NCBI GenBank assembly: GCA_002491115.1
Contig: DKVI01000033.1
Location: forward strand, 44,594-92,430
DNA: 47,837 nt
Direction of reading: 5' to 3'
Source of the DNA: Lachnospiraceae bacterium UBA7182
GTDB lineage: Bacteria > Bacillota > Clostridia > Lachnospirales > Lachnospiraceae
Part shown: positions 33,874 to 42,134 of the stretch, piece after piece
How positions within the stretch are numbered: the stretch's first letter is position 1
How the letters are laid out: each line of letters begins with the position of its first letter
Notes under the pieces: model-generated
Seen by the model: only the letters and a program-made list of their open reading frames with translations
Databases searched by the model: none
Told to the model about the DNA's origin: nothing
Translations under genes and position numbers: made by a program

Positions 33874-34272
33874 ATGCAAAAATGGTGCCTTATGATGCTT
33901 CTTTTGTGCCTGCTGACAGGCTGCGGCGTGCAGACGCAGGATAAGGAGCGCATAAAAGATCTGGAGTTTACTGTTTTAGATCCGGAGAAGATACCGGAGG
34001 AACTGAGAAATGTGCTGGAAGAGAAAAAAGAGGAACCTTTTAAAGTGACCTATGAGGACGACGGATATATGTATATCTGTGTCGGATACGGAGAGCAGCA
34101 GACCAGCGGCTACAGCATCGTCGTGGAAGATCTGTACTTAAGCACCAACGCGGTCTATGTAAATACGGAACTTTTAGGCCCCGGGAATGGGGAAGAAACG
34201 GCTGCCGCCACCACATGCCCGTATATCGTGCTGAAGCTTCAGGATCTGGAACAGCCGGTTGTCTTTGAATAA
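33874..34272 (+). CDS. lipoprotein with PrcB-like C-terminal domain
   Basis: The 132-residue protein starts with a lipoprotein signal (MQKWCLMMLLLCLLTGC, lipobox LLTG-Cys17). The rest ends in a domain like the PrcB C-terminal domain (YGEQQTSGYSIVVEDLY and CPYIVLKLQD), a small beta domain named from a spirochaete protease complex but widespread in Clostridia without a known role. ATG 33874 has AGGGGAG 11 bases upstream; the long open frame beginning at 33586 covers the malQ promoter and is rejected as a start. The next gene begins 22 bases on and is a SPOCS/LysM protein, so the two are likely co-transcribed and may act together at the cell or spore surface. Confidence 0.82.
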   Translation: MQKWCLMMLLLCLLTGCGVQTQDKERIKDLEFTVLDPEKIPEELRNVLEEKKEEPFKVTYEDDGYMYICVGYGEQQTSGYSIVVEDLYLSTNAVYVNTELLGPGNGEETAAATTCPYIVLKLQDLEQPVVFE

Positions 34273-34294
34273 ATCTTTCGGAAAGGAACAGACT

Positions 34295-35857
34295 ATGGAA
34301 TTAGAACGAAAATATGTGGCGCTTGGCCACAGACGGGGAAGAGCCGTCAGCCAGATCACGCTGGAAGAAGACTTAAATGTACCCGACCAGAAACCGGATA
34401 TCTTCCGGATTATCCATAAACAGGGAGAATTCCGTCCGGATGAGATCAAAGGGGAAGCAGGAAAGGTAAAAGTCCGCGGCGTCTTTCTGTATAAAATCCT
34501 GTACATCGGGGAAGGCAGCGAACGGATGCCGGATGTCCTGGAGGGAAGTATCCCGGTGGATGAAACGGTCTTTTTAAACGATCTGGAAGAAGGGGATATC
34601 CTGGATTTTGGATGGGAGCTGGAAGACCTTCACACTTCCGCCATCCATTCAAGAAAGGCAAATATTAAATGTGTGCTGGCTTTGACAGCGGAAGCGATGA
34701 AAGAGCAGCCTGTCCCCCTGGTGACCTGCCCGGAGGAGAATGCAGGACTGTATGTGAAGACCTGTCCGGTGCGCCTGCAGCAGGAAGTCATACATAAAAA
34801 AGACACACTGAGAGTACGGGAGGAGATGAATCTTCCGCCGGGAAGGCCGAATATCCGGCGTATCCTCTGGAAAGAGATGTATCTGCAGGGGACAGAAGCG
34901 CGCCAGGAGGAAGGCAGGATTCTCATAAAAGGGGAGCTGATGGTTTTCTTTTTATATGAGTGCGAGGATGAACCGGGCAGGCTGCAATGGGTGGAGCAGG
35001 GCATTCCGTTTCAGCAGGAAGTGGAGTGTGACAAAAGCCACACGGATCTGTCAGGAAAAGCGCAGATCACGCTCCTTCGCACAGAGCTGGAATTGCAGGC
35101 GGATTATGACGGAGAGCCACGGATGGTGCGGATTGATGCGGTGTTGGACCTTCTGCTTCGGTACTTTGAAGAAATGTCCTGTGATGTCCTTTGTGATGCT
35201 TACAGCCTGAATGAGGAGATCACGCCCCAGAGACAGAAATATACCTGGGATTTTGCGCGGGGGGTGTCCGATTCCAGGGCAAGGGTGAGCGGGCGAATGA
35301 AGCTTTCGGAGGCGGAACCCAAAGTCATGCAGATTTTAAGCTCCGGCGCCAGGGTTCACATGGAGCATTCCGAGAAAAACGAGCAGGGTGTACTGGTTCA
35401 GGGGACGCTGGAACTGTGGGTATTGTATGCGTCTTCCGACGACGCCCAGCCCTTGTCCTGCGCCATGCAGTCCTTCCCCTTTGAACATACGGCGGAACTG
35501 TCGGACTGCGGGAAGAACTGTGAATGGCAGGTCTTCTTATGCCTGGACCAGTTGGCGGTATCCATGATGGACGCGTCGGAGATCGAATTTAAAGCGACGG
35601 TTCAGATGCAGGTATTGTTTTTCAGCAAAGAAGAACTGGAACTGGTGGAAGAACTTACGGAAGAGCCGCTTAATATGGAGCGGATCAAACAGATGCCGGG
35701 GATGGTCATCCATATCGTCCAGCCGGGAGAGACGCTGTGGGATATATCCAAAAGCCATGCCACAGCCTGCGAGGCGGTGATGGAGCTGAACGGATTAAAA
35801 GAAGAAAGTTTAAAAGCCGGACAGAAAATACTGCTTGTAAAAGAAGTCGCAAGATAA
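34295..35857 (+). CDS. SPOCS (DUF3794) repeat protein with LysM domain
   Basis: The 520 residues contain SPOCS/DUF3794-type segments, found in spore-coat-associated proteins of Clostridia and related to the N-terminal part of SpoVID. Repeats of the type RVREEMNLPPGRPNIRRILWKE and LEEDLNVPDQKPDIFRIIHKQ, each followed by a beta-rich stretch (KGELMVFFLYECED; RGVFLYKILYIGE), are visible at about residues 20-130 and 165-290, with a third poorer one after 320. A single LysM domain (HIVQPGETLWDISKSHATACEAV, about 470-517) ends the protein and should bind peptidoglycan or cortex. There is no signal peptide, so it would act on the mother-cell side of the forespore. ATG 34295 follows AAAGGA. Confidence 0.87.
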   Translation: MELERKYVALGHRRGRAVSQITLEEDLNVPDQKPDIFRIIHKQGEFRPDEIKGEAGKVKVRGVFLYKILYIGEGSERMPDVLEGSIPVDETVFLNDLEEGDILDFGWELEDLHTSAIHSRKANIKCVLALTAEAMKEQPVPLVTCPEENAGLYVKTCPVRLQQEVIHKKDTLRVREEMNLPPGRPNIRRILWKEMYLQGTEARQEEGRILIKGELMVFFLYECEDEPGRLQWVEQGIPFQQEVECDKSHTDLSGKAQITLLRTELELQADYDGEPRMVRIDAVLDLLLRYFEEMSCDVLCDAYSLNEEITPQRQKYTWDFARGVSDSRARVSGRMKLSEAEPKVMQILSSGARVHMEHSEKNEQGVLVQGTLELWVLYASSDDAQPLSCAMQSFPFEHTAELSDCGKNCEWQVFLCLDQLAVSMMDASEIEFKATVQMQVLFFSKEELELVEELTEEPLNMERIKQMPGMVIHIVQPGETLWDISKSHATACEAVMELNGLKEESLKAGQKILLVKEVAR

Positions 35858-35861
35858 GATA

Positions 35862-35890
35862 TTGAAATAAAAGCACCTCTTGGATATAAT
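35862..35890 (+). promoter_or_regulatory. ispE promoter
   Basis: TTGAAA at 35862-35867 and TATAAT at 35885-35890 are 17 bases apart, a few bases after the SPOCS/LysM stop and 25 bases before the ispE start. Confidence 0.8.
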
Positions 35891-35915
35891 GAAGGTACTA
35901 AGGGGGACAAAATGG

Positions 35916-36797
35916 ATGAATAAAATACAGTTGAAAGCGTTGGGGAAGATCAATCTGGGCCTGGATGTACTCAGGAGACGTGAGGACGGATATCATGAAG
36001 TAAAGATGATCATGCAGACGGTCAGCCTGTGTGATGAACTGGAACTGAAGAAATCCAGGAAGGAAGGAATCCAGGTGCAGACGAACCTGTATTACCTTCC
36101 TACCAATGAAAATAATCTGGTCTATAAGGCGGCGCAGCTTTTGATGGAGGAGTTTGATATCCGCGGCGGGATGTCCATCCAGCTGAGGAAGAAGATACCT
36201 GTGTCGGCGGGCATGGCAGGGGGAAGCTCCGATGCGGCCGCCGTCTTATGGGGCATGAATCAGATGTACGGGCTGGGGCTTTCCCGCAAAGACCTGATGG
36301 AACGGGGGGTGAAACTGGGAGCGGATGTGCCTTACTGTATCTTAAGAGGAACCGCGCTGGCGGAGGGAATCGGAGAGAGGCTTACGACGCTTCCGTCCAT
36401 GCCAAAATGCTATCTTCTCATCGCCAGGCCGGGGATTAATGTATCCACAAAATATGTGTATGAGAATCTGCATGCCAATGACCTGAAAGCAGAACAGCAT
36501 CCGGATGTGGATGCCGTGATTGAGGCGCTTAAGGAAAAGGATCTGGCGGCGCTTTCGTCCCGCATGGGAAATGTGCTGGAGACGGTCACGGTTTCCGCAT
36601 ACCCTGTGATTGATCAGATCAAGAAATGTATGATGAACGCGGGGGCCCTTGGGGCGATGATGAGCGGAAGCGGCCCTACCGTGTTCGGGATTTTTGACAG
36701 TCAGGCGAAGGCGAGGAGAGCGTACCGGGGAATGAAAGGGAAGCGGTTTGTGAAGCAGGCGTATGTGACAGTACCTTATAATGTGAGAAGAACCTAA
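35916..36797 (+). CDS. ispE: 4-diphosphocytidyl-2-C-methyl-D-erythritol kinase
   Basis: IspE phosphorylates CDP-methylerythritol in the non-mevalonate isoprenoid pathway. The 293 residues have the GHMP kinase motifs: KALGKINLGLDVLRRREDGYHEV at the N-terminus, the ATP loop PVSAGMAGGSSDAAAVL (about residues 90-106), and MMSGSGPTVFGIF near the C-terminus. ATG 35916 has GGGGGA 8 bases upstream; the frame open from 35880 would start inside the promoter and is rejected. It has its own promoter and terminator, so it stands alone between two sporulation-related gene groups. In Firmicutes, ispE often lies near sporulation or purine genes, so the context is not strange. Confidence 0.95.
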   Translation: MNKIQLKALGKINLGLDVLRRREDGYHEVKMIMQTVSLCDELELKKSRKEGIQVQTNLYYLPTNENNLVYKAAQLLMEEFDIRGGMSIQLRKKIPVSAGMAGGSSDAAAVLWGMNQMYGLGLSRKDLMERGVKLGADVPYCILRGTALAEGIGERLTTLPSMPKCYLLIARPGINVSTKYVYENLHANDLKAEQHPDVDAVIEALKEKDLAALSSRMGNVLETVTVSAYPVIDQIKKCMMNAGALGAMMSGSGPTVFGIFDSQAKARRAYRGMKGKRFVKQAYVTVPYNVRRT

Positions 36798-36864
36798 TGG
36801 TACGGCGGATCTTATTTTGTGGTATAAAATGGGAACTGTGTGGGATAATAGAGAGTGATAGATG

Positions 36865-36889
36865 AGGATGAGCGCTGCTCATCCTTTTT
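36865..36889 (+). terminator. ispE terminator
   Basis: GGATGAGC (36866-36873) and GCTCATCC (36877-36884) form a perfect 8-bp stem with a GCT loop and are followed by T5. Confidence 0.9.
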
Positions 36890-36932
36890 CAGTTGTGAAA
36901 AACCGGAATAACGGGATTGTGAGGAGAATGAA

Positions 36933-38339
36933 ATGGGAGAGGTGTCCAGGGTACTGGAGGAAAATAAAAAGTGGGCGGAAGATACGTTTGAAAAATGCGA
37001 TGATATATTAAAAAGACAGGTGTATGTGGGGGACGGGAAGCGGGAAGGGCTTCTGGTGTATGTGGAAGTGGCGGTCAGTAACCTGATGCTGGAAGAGCAT
37101 GTGATCGGGCTTTCGGATGTACAGCCGCTTTCTACTTATGAGGAGGCCAGGGCCGCGCTTCTGGCAGGAAACGCAATCCTGTTTTTGCAGGGGGACGATA
37201 CGGTATATAAAATTTCCAGTAAGGGGTATCCGGGACTGGGCGTGTCGAAGGCGGAGAGCGAAAAGGTCATGCGGGGCTCTAAGGAGGGGTTTACGGAGAG
37301 CGAGAAGCTTAATGTGGCTTTAATCAGGAAACGGATTCGGGACCCGCGGATGAAGGTGGTGGAGCAGACGATCGGGAGCCGCTCCCATACGATGACGGCG
37401 CTGGTGTATATGGAGGATCTGATTTATCCGGATCTGCTGGATACAATAAAAGAGAGGATGGATGCCTATGAGATCGACGGAATCCTGGACAGCGGTATGC
37501 TGGAGCAGTTGACGGAGAAGCACTGGCTGTCTCCTTTTCCGCAGTTTCAGTCCACGGAGCGTCCGGACCGGGCCGCCTCGGCAGTCCTGGAAGGGCGGGT
37601 GGTGCTGGTGACGGATCATTCTCCCACGGCGCTTATATTCCCGTCGGATTATAACAGTTTCTTTCAGACCAGCGATGACTGGTACAACCGGTTTGAGATC
37701 GCCACCTTTGCCAGGATGCTTCGTTTTTTTGCAGCGATTCTGGCTATGAGCTTTCCGGCTATCTATGTGGCGGTGACGACCTGGCATACGAGCCTGCTGC
37801 CCACGAACCTGGTCTTGTCCATGGCGGCGGCGCGCCAGGGAGTACCGTTTCCGTCCCTTGGAGAAGTACTCCTGATGGAGATTTCCTTTGAACTGATCCG
37901 GGAAGCGGGAATCCGTCTGCCCGGCCCCATCGGCAATACCATCGGTATCGTAGGCGGTCTGATCATCGGCCAGTCCGCGGTGACGGCCAATCTGGTAAGC
38001 CCTATTGTGGTGATCGTGGTGGCTTTTACGGCTCTTTGCTCTTTTGCAATTCCCAATGAAGAGTTTGCCTCCGCCTTCCGGCTTTTAAAATATGGATGTA
38101 TCTTTATGGGCGCCTGGCTTGGACTGTACGGAGTACTCCTTTCGTATCTGTGGGTGCTGATTCATCTGTCCCATCTGAACAGTTTTGGAATCCCGTATTT
38201 GATGCCTTATGTGGCTTCTGATCTGAATGATTACGAGGATGAGCGGGACAGTCTTATACGTTTTCCTTTCCACATGATGGGGCAAAGGCCCATCTTTGCC
38301 AGACGGGACGCAAGAGTAAAACTTAGAAAGAAGGGATGA
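36933..38339 (+). CDS. GerA-family spore germination protein, A subunit
   Basis: This 468-residue protein is the GerAA-type subunit of a germinant receptor in the inner spore membrane, which triggers germination when it senses nutrients. The large N-terminal soluble part (about 1-250) carries conserved family segments (LDSGMLEQLTEKHWLSPFPQ and LEGRVVLVTDHSPTALIFPS). Then five or so membrane segments follow (from RMLRFFAAILAMSFPAIYVAVT to about residue 420), with LREAGIRLP-like IREAGIRLPGPIGNTIGIVGG as the family hallmark. A C-terminal soluble tail ends in basic residues. GAGGAG precedes the ATG. The next gene, starting directly after the stop, encodes the fused B/C partner. No forespore-type promoter was recognised upstream. 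Confidence 0.94.
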   Translation: MGEVSRVLEENKKWAEDTFEKCDDILKRQVYVGDGKREGLLVYVEVAVSNLMLEEHVIGLSDVQPLSTYEEARAALLAGNAILFLQGDDTVYKISSKGYPGLGVSKAESEKVMRGSKEGFTESEKLNVALIRKRIRDPRMKVVEQTIGSRSHTMTALVYMEDLIYPDLLDTIKERMDAYEIDGILDSGMLEQLTEKHWLSPFPQFQSTERPDRAASAVLEGRVVLVTDHSPTALIFPSDYNSFFQTSDDWYNRFEIATFARMLRFFAAILAMSFPAIYVAVTTWHTSLLPTNLVLSMAAARQGVPFPSLGEVLLMEISFELIREAGIRLPGPIGNTIGIVGGLIIGQSAVTANLVSPIVVIVVAFTALCSFAIPNEEFASAFRLLKYGCIFMGAWLGLYGVLLSYLWVLIHLSHLNSFGIPYLMPYVASDLNDYEDERDSLIRFPFHMMGQRPIFARRDARVKLRKKG

Positions 38340-38340
38340 T

Positions 38341-39882
38341 ATGTTCTCCGGAAACGGCAGAATATCCGTACGACAACTGTACCGCAGTTATGCGGTGGCA
38401 GGCATCAGCTTAAGCGCGCTTTTGCCGCCTTTAATAATGAACCAGAAAAGTGCCGGCAGCATCCTGCTGGCGCTGGCGCTCTGGGGATGTTTCCTGGCCG
38501 GGACCGCTTTTACGCCCCGTCCCGAAGCCTGGCCCGTAAAGGCGCTTTGCTATATCCATTATTGGATACTGGGGACCATGCTGGTCCGTTTATCCGGACT
38601 TTTGGTGCAGAGATTTCTGCTGACGGATACGGCGCTTTGGATTATTACAGGATGGTTCTATCTGTTCTGCTATTACAATGTATATAAAGGACTGGAGTGC
38701 AGGATGCGGGTGAGTGAGGTGCTGTTTCCCTTTTTTCTCTTTTTACTCCTTTTATTATCCGTGCTGATGTATGGCGAGGTACGTCCCGGGAAGCTTCTGG
38801 AACTTCAGGTCTTTTTGGACCGGGACGGCGTATACGGAGGATACCGGCTGTTCTGCTGGCTGGGAGCCGTCCAGGGACTCTGGCATCTGCGGGGGCAGAT
38901 CGCGGGGAAAACGGGATATGGAAACGCGGTTTTTAAAATCTGGCTTACAGGCGCTTTGTTTACGCTGGCCTGGAGCCTGTTTACCTACTGCATCTATGGG
39001 AATGCAGGACATACCCGGCTTGTATTTCCGTTGGCTTCTGCCATGACTCTGGCGCATTTTCCGGGAAATGTGATCGGCAGGCTGGACGCTTTGTTTGTAT
39101 TTGCCTGGGTGATCGGACTGTTTTTACTGTGCAGCGGGCTTTTTGCGCCGCTTATGGACGGGGAGCCGGATAAAAAGCATAAATATCTGCTGGTATTTCT
39201 GCTGGCTGCTTCTTTTGGGTGGGGGTGCAGCCCGTCCTGTATCGAATGGGGACAATGGTTTCTGTATTATGTGACCACGCCTTTGCAGATTTTACTGTTG
39301 GTTCTGTATGGATTTGGCAAATCCGGCAGGAAAGGTAAAAAGGCCGCTGTATCCTGTCTTTGTCTTTTGTTACCTTTCTTTTTAACAGGCTGCGGCGCGC
39401 AGGAGCTGGAACAAAGAAGCCTGGTGATGGCTGTGAGCGTGGATGCAGGAGAGGAGGATATTTATCTTTTCACCTTTGGGTTTGGCGCGGCGTCCGGCGG
39501 AGAAAAGGAGGACGAAAAAGAGGAACCGTTCCAGGCAGAGGCGGGATCTCTTTCGGAGGCCAAGGAGCTGTACTGGGAGTCCTGCCAGAAAAATATGGAT
39601 TTTAATCATCTGAAATGCTTTTATTTCTCAGAAAAACTGTTGGAAGAGCACAGCTTTTCCGGGCTGCTGAAAGAGATTCAGGCGGATGAAGTATATTCCC
39701 GGGGAACGCTTGTCTACGCGGCCCAGAGAGACGCTTCGGAGGAAGCAAAAAAAGAAGATCACCCCCGGGAAGGAATGCCAATCCATCAGATCTTAAACGC
39801 ATGGTACAACCGGGAGCCCTGCAGGATTCCTGTGGTTACCGGGGCGGGGACGTATAAAGGAGAAATTTCCTGGCCATACTGA
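38341..39882 (+). CDS. fused GerAB-GerAC germinant receptor protein
   Basis: Residues about 1-330 are a GerAB-type permease subunit of the amino acid transporter fold, with about 10 membrane segments. In the same frame follows a lipoprotein-like signal (KKAAVSCLCLLLPFFLTGC, Cys351) and a GerAC-type N-terminal domain of 162 residues (EQRSLVMAVSVDAGEEDIY and NMDFNHLKCFYFSEKLLEEH). GerAC proteins usually have about 370-400 residues, so the second half of GerAC is missing. There is no stop between the two parts. An internal TTG start near codon 319 could also yield a separate lipoprotein, but it has no good ribosome binding site. Whether Cys351 is lipidated inside a polytopic protein is open. Confidence 0.85.
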   Translation: MFSGNGRISVRQLYRSYAVAGISLSALLPPLIMNQKSAGSILLALALWGCFLAGTAFTPRPEAWPVKALCYIHYWILGTMLVRLSGLLVQRFLLTDTALWIITGWFYLFCYYNVYKGLECRMRVSEVLFPFFLFLLLLLSVLMYGEVRPGKLLELQVFLDRDGVYGGYRLFCWLGAVQGLWHLRGQIAGKTGYGNAVFKIWLTGALFTLAWSLFTYCIYGNAGHTRLVFPLASAMTLAHFPGNVIGRLDALFVFAWVIGLFLLCSGLFAPLMDGEPDKKHKYLLVFLLAASFGWGCSPSCIEWGQWFLYYVTTPLQILLLVLYGFGKSGRKGKKAAVSCLCLLLPFFLTGCGAQELEQRSLVMAVSVDAGEEDIYLFTFGFGAASGGEKEDEKEEPFQAEAGSLSEAKELYWESCQKNMDFNHLKCFYFSEKLLEEHSFSGLLKEIQADEVYSRGTLVYAAQRDASEEAKKEDHPREGMPIHQILNAWYNREPCRIPVVTGAGTYKGEISWPY

Positions 39883-39914
39883 GAGTAAATCTTGGAGCAG
39901 GAGATATCGTTTTT

Positions 39915-40127
39915 ATGAAAAGAAAATTATTGATTTTATTATGTTCCATGCTGCTGGGACTTGGAATTACCGGCTGCCTGTCCATACCCTGCGGGCTGCA
40001 TGCGGTGCCTCTGGAGGGCGGACAGGAGAAACCGGTGCGCATGGTGGCCTGGTGGAGCCTGATGTATGAACGGCCGAATCCGGACAGGCTGCCGGTGGAG
40101 GTTAAGTTTCAGTGGCTGGGATTGTAG
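39915..40127 (+). CDS. small lipoprotein in the germinant receptor operon
   Basis: This 70-residue frame begins with a signal peptide and lipobox (KRKLLILLCSMLLGLGITGC, lipid Cys at about residue 21) and continues with about 50 residues (from LSIPCGLHAVPLEGG to VKFQWLGL). CAGGAGA lies about 10 bases before the ATG, and it follows the GerAB-GerAC gene by 32 bases. No family is recognised. Because the GerAC half of the fusion is shortened, this may be a small accessory subunit of the same receptor (compare the small D subunits of some Bacillus receptors, which are membrane proteins of similar size). That is speculation. Confidence 0.6.
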   Translation: MKRKLLILLCSMLLGLGITGCLSIPCGLHAVPLEGGQEKPVRMVAWWSLMYERPNPDRLPVEVKFQWLGL

Positions 40128-40146
40128 CATATGGCCGTAAAAAGGC

Positions 40147-40175
40147 TTGAATAAAAGGAAAAAAAGGGATACAAT
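40147..40175 (+). promoter_or_regulatory. promoter of the DUF1934 gene
   Basis: TTGAAT at 40147-40152 and TACAAT at 40170-40175 are 17 bases apart, about 40 bases upstream of the start. Confidence 0.75.
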
Positions 40176-40214
40176 AAATCCTGACAGGTAAGTACGAAAG
40201 CAGGAGGGCGGATC

Positions 40215-40649
40215 ATGACAAAAGATGTGATGGTGACTATTACAGGTCTTCATACGGTGGAGGAAGACGACGACGCCATCGAGGTCGTCCACATCGGGGA
40301 ACATTATGAAAGAAACGGGGCGCATTATATCCTTTTTGAAGAACGGATGGAAGGGATGTCTGCGCCCGTTAAAAACCGGATAAAGATCAGGGAAAATTGC
40401 ATGGAAGTGCAGAAAAAAGGAGCGGTCAATGCCGCCATGGTCTTTGAAGAATCCAAAAGCCAGAGTTGTACATATGCAATTCCTTATGGCAGTTTCCTTT
40501 TAGAAACCTATACAACCAGTGTGGCAGTAACAGAGGAAGAAGAAAGACTGGAGGCGATGGCGGTCTACGAGCTGCGCGTCAACGGGATTCACTGCGCCAA
40601 AAGCGCCATTCGGGTGATCGTTCAGCCAAAAGAGACTTTCAGGCTTTAA
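40215..40649 (+). CDS. DUF1934 (YwiB-like) beta-barrel protein
   Basis: The 144 residues fit the DUF1934/YwiB family, small calycin-like beta-barrel proteins of Firmicutes of unknown function. The pattern of alternating beta strands with short turns is visible (VMVTITGLHTVEEDDDAIEV, GAHYILFEERMEG, NRIKIRENCMEVQKKG, SFLLETYTTSVAV). There is no signal peptide. CAGGAGGGCGG precedes the ATG. The next gene is a MATE transporter 78 bases on, without an obvious promoter in between, so read-through is possible. The family often lies near argS or rpoE in other Firmicutes, which is not the case in this window. Confidence 0.85.
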   Translation: MTKDVMVTITGLHTVEEDDDAIEVVHIGEHYERNGAHYILFEERMEGMSAPVKNRIKIRENCMEVQKKGAVNAAMVFEESKSQSCTYAIPYGSFLLETYTTSVAVTEEEERLEAMAVYELRVNGIHCAKSAIRVIVQPKETFRL

Positions 40650-40727
40650 TTCAGGTGGTTCTGCATTCAATTCTATTCGGCTCGAAAGAGAAATCCAGAA
40701 AAATAACAACAGAAGAGAGGAAACAAA

Positions 40728-42104
40728 ATGAACCGGAAAAAAGAAAATATACTGGGTGTGCTGCCGGTCAGGCAACTGATCCGCCAGTTTGCCGTTCCCA
40801 GTATTATTGCCATGCTGGTGGGCGCGCTTTATAATATTGTGGATCAGTTTTTTATCGGAAGAAGTATCGGGGAACTGGGCAACGCGGCCACCAATGTGGC
40901 GTTCCCGCTGACCACATCCTGCACGGCGTTGGCGCTTTTAATGGGGATCGGCGGTGCGGCGTCTTTTAATCTGGCCATGGGACGAAAGGAGAAGGAGCTG
41001 GCGGTCCATTATATGGGAAATGCCGCCGTACTTTTGTTTTCATCAGGTCTTATCCTGTGTGTGGCGGCCCAGATTTTCTTAACGCCCATGCTCAGATTCT
41101 TCGGCGCGCCGGACAGCGTGCTGGGCTATGCCATTACCTATACCCGTATCACTTCCGTGGGGTTTCCGTTTTTGGTGTATTCCACAGGAGGCGCCCATCT
41201 GGTGCGGGCGGACGGCACACCCAGATATGCCATGCTCTGCAATCTGACAGGAGCCGTGATCAATACCATACTGGACCCTTTGTTTATCTTCGGGCTTCAG
41301 ATGGGCATGGCGGGAGCCGCGCTGGCGACGATCCTGGGGCAGATAGCCGCAGCAGGTCTGATTTTTAAATATATGCTCCACTGTAAGACGGTAACCTTGA
41401 AAAAGAACCATCTGATCATAAAAGCGGAGTATGCTCTGCGGATCATGTCTTTGGGGCTGTCTTCTTTCTTTAATCAGATTGCCATGATGATCGTGCAGGT
41501 GGTGCTGAACAATTCGCTTAAATATTACGGGGCCCGCTCGGTCTACGGAGAGTCTGTCCCGCTGGCCTGCGTGGGTATTATTACCAAAGTAAACATGCTG
41601 TATATGTCCGTGGTGATCGGCCTGGCCCAGGGGCTTCAGCCCATCGCCGGGTTTAATTACGGAGCGGAACAGTATGGACGGGTGCGGGAGGTCTACCGGC
41701 GTACGATCTGTTATGCGCTTACTGTTTCCACCCTGGCATTTTTACTGTTCCAGATATTTCCCCGCCAGATCATTTCCGCTTTCGGCGACGGCTCGGATGA
41801 ATATTTCCTTTTTGCCGTGCAGTATTTTCGCATCTATCTGTTTGCTACCTTTTTAAACGGAATCCAGCCGGTGACTTCCACCTTCTTTACTGCCATCGGA
41901 AAGCCGGTCAAGGGAATCTTTTTGTCGCTGACGAGGCAGATTCTCTTTCTGCTGCCGTTAATTGTCCTCTTTCCACTCTTTATGGGAATTGACGGCATTA
42001 TGTACGCGGGGCCGATCGCGGATCTGGCAGCGGGCGCGGCAGCGATTCTGATGATGCTGGCAGAAATGCGTAAGATCCGCGGACTGGAGCAGGAGACAAC
42101 GTAA
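40728..42104 (+). CDS. MATE family efflux transporter, MepA-like
   Basis: A second MATE transporter, 458 residues with about 12 membrane segments. The N-terminal PVRQLIRQFAVPSIIAMLVG and LYNIVDQFFIGRSIGELG are typical of the MepA-like branch, and the middle LSSFFNQIAMMIVQVVLNN and GLAQGLQPIAGFNYGA match the internal repeat. It differs clearly from the first MATE protein in the window, so the two are not a recent duplication. AGAGAGG precedes the ATG. recQ follows 30 bases on. The substrate is unknown; family members export drugs or metabolites. Confidence 0.94.
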   Translation: MNRKKENILGVLPVRQLIRQFAVPSIIAMLVGALYNIVDQFFIGRSIGELGNAATNVAFPLTTSCTALALLMGIGGAASFNLAMGRKEKELAVHYMGNAAVLLFSSGLILCVAAQIFLTPMLRFFGAPDSVLGYAITYTRITSVGFPFLVYSTGGAHLVRADGTPRYAMLCNLTGAVINTILDPLFIFGLQMGMAGAALATILGQIAAAGLIFKYMLHCKTVTLKKNHLIIKAEYALRIMSLGLSSFFNQIAMMIVQVVLNNSLKYYGARSVYGESVPLACVGIITKVNMLYMSVVIGLAQGLQPIAGFNYGAEQYGRVREVYRRTICYALTVSTLAFLLFQIFPRQIISAFGDGSDEYFLFAVQYFRIYLFATFLNGIQPVTSTFFTAIGKPVKGIFLSLTRQILFLLPLIVLFPLFMGIDGIMYAGPIADLAAGAAAILMMLAEMRKIRGLEQETT

Positions 42105-42134
42105 AATATAAAACAGTTACCTGGAGGATACCTA

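Noticed and set aside
36798..36932. Forespore sigma-G promoter before the GerAA gene
   Set aside because: No convincing -35/-10 pair of the TGAATA and CATACTA type was found.
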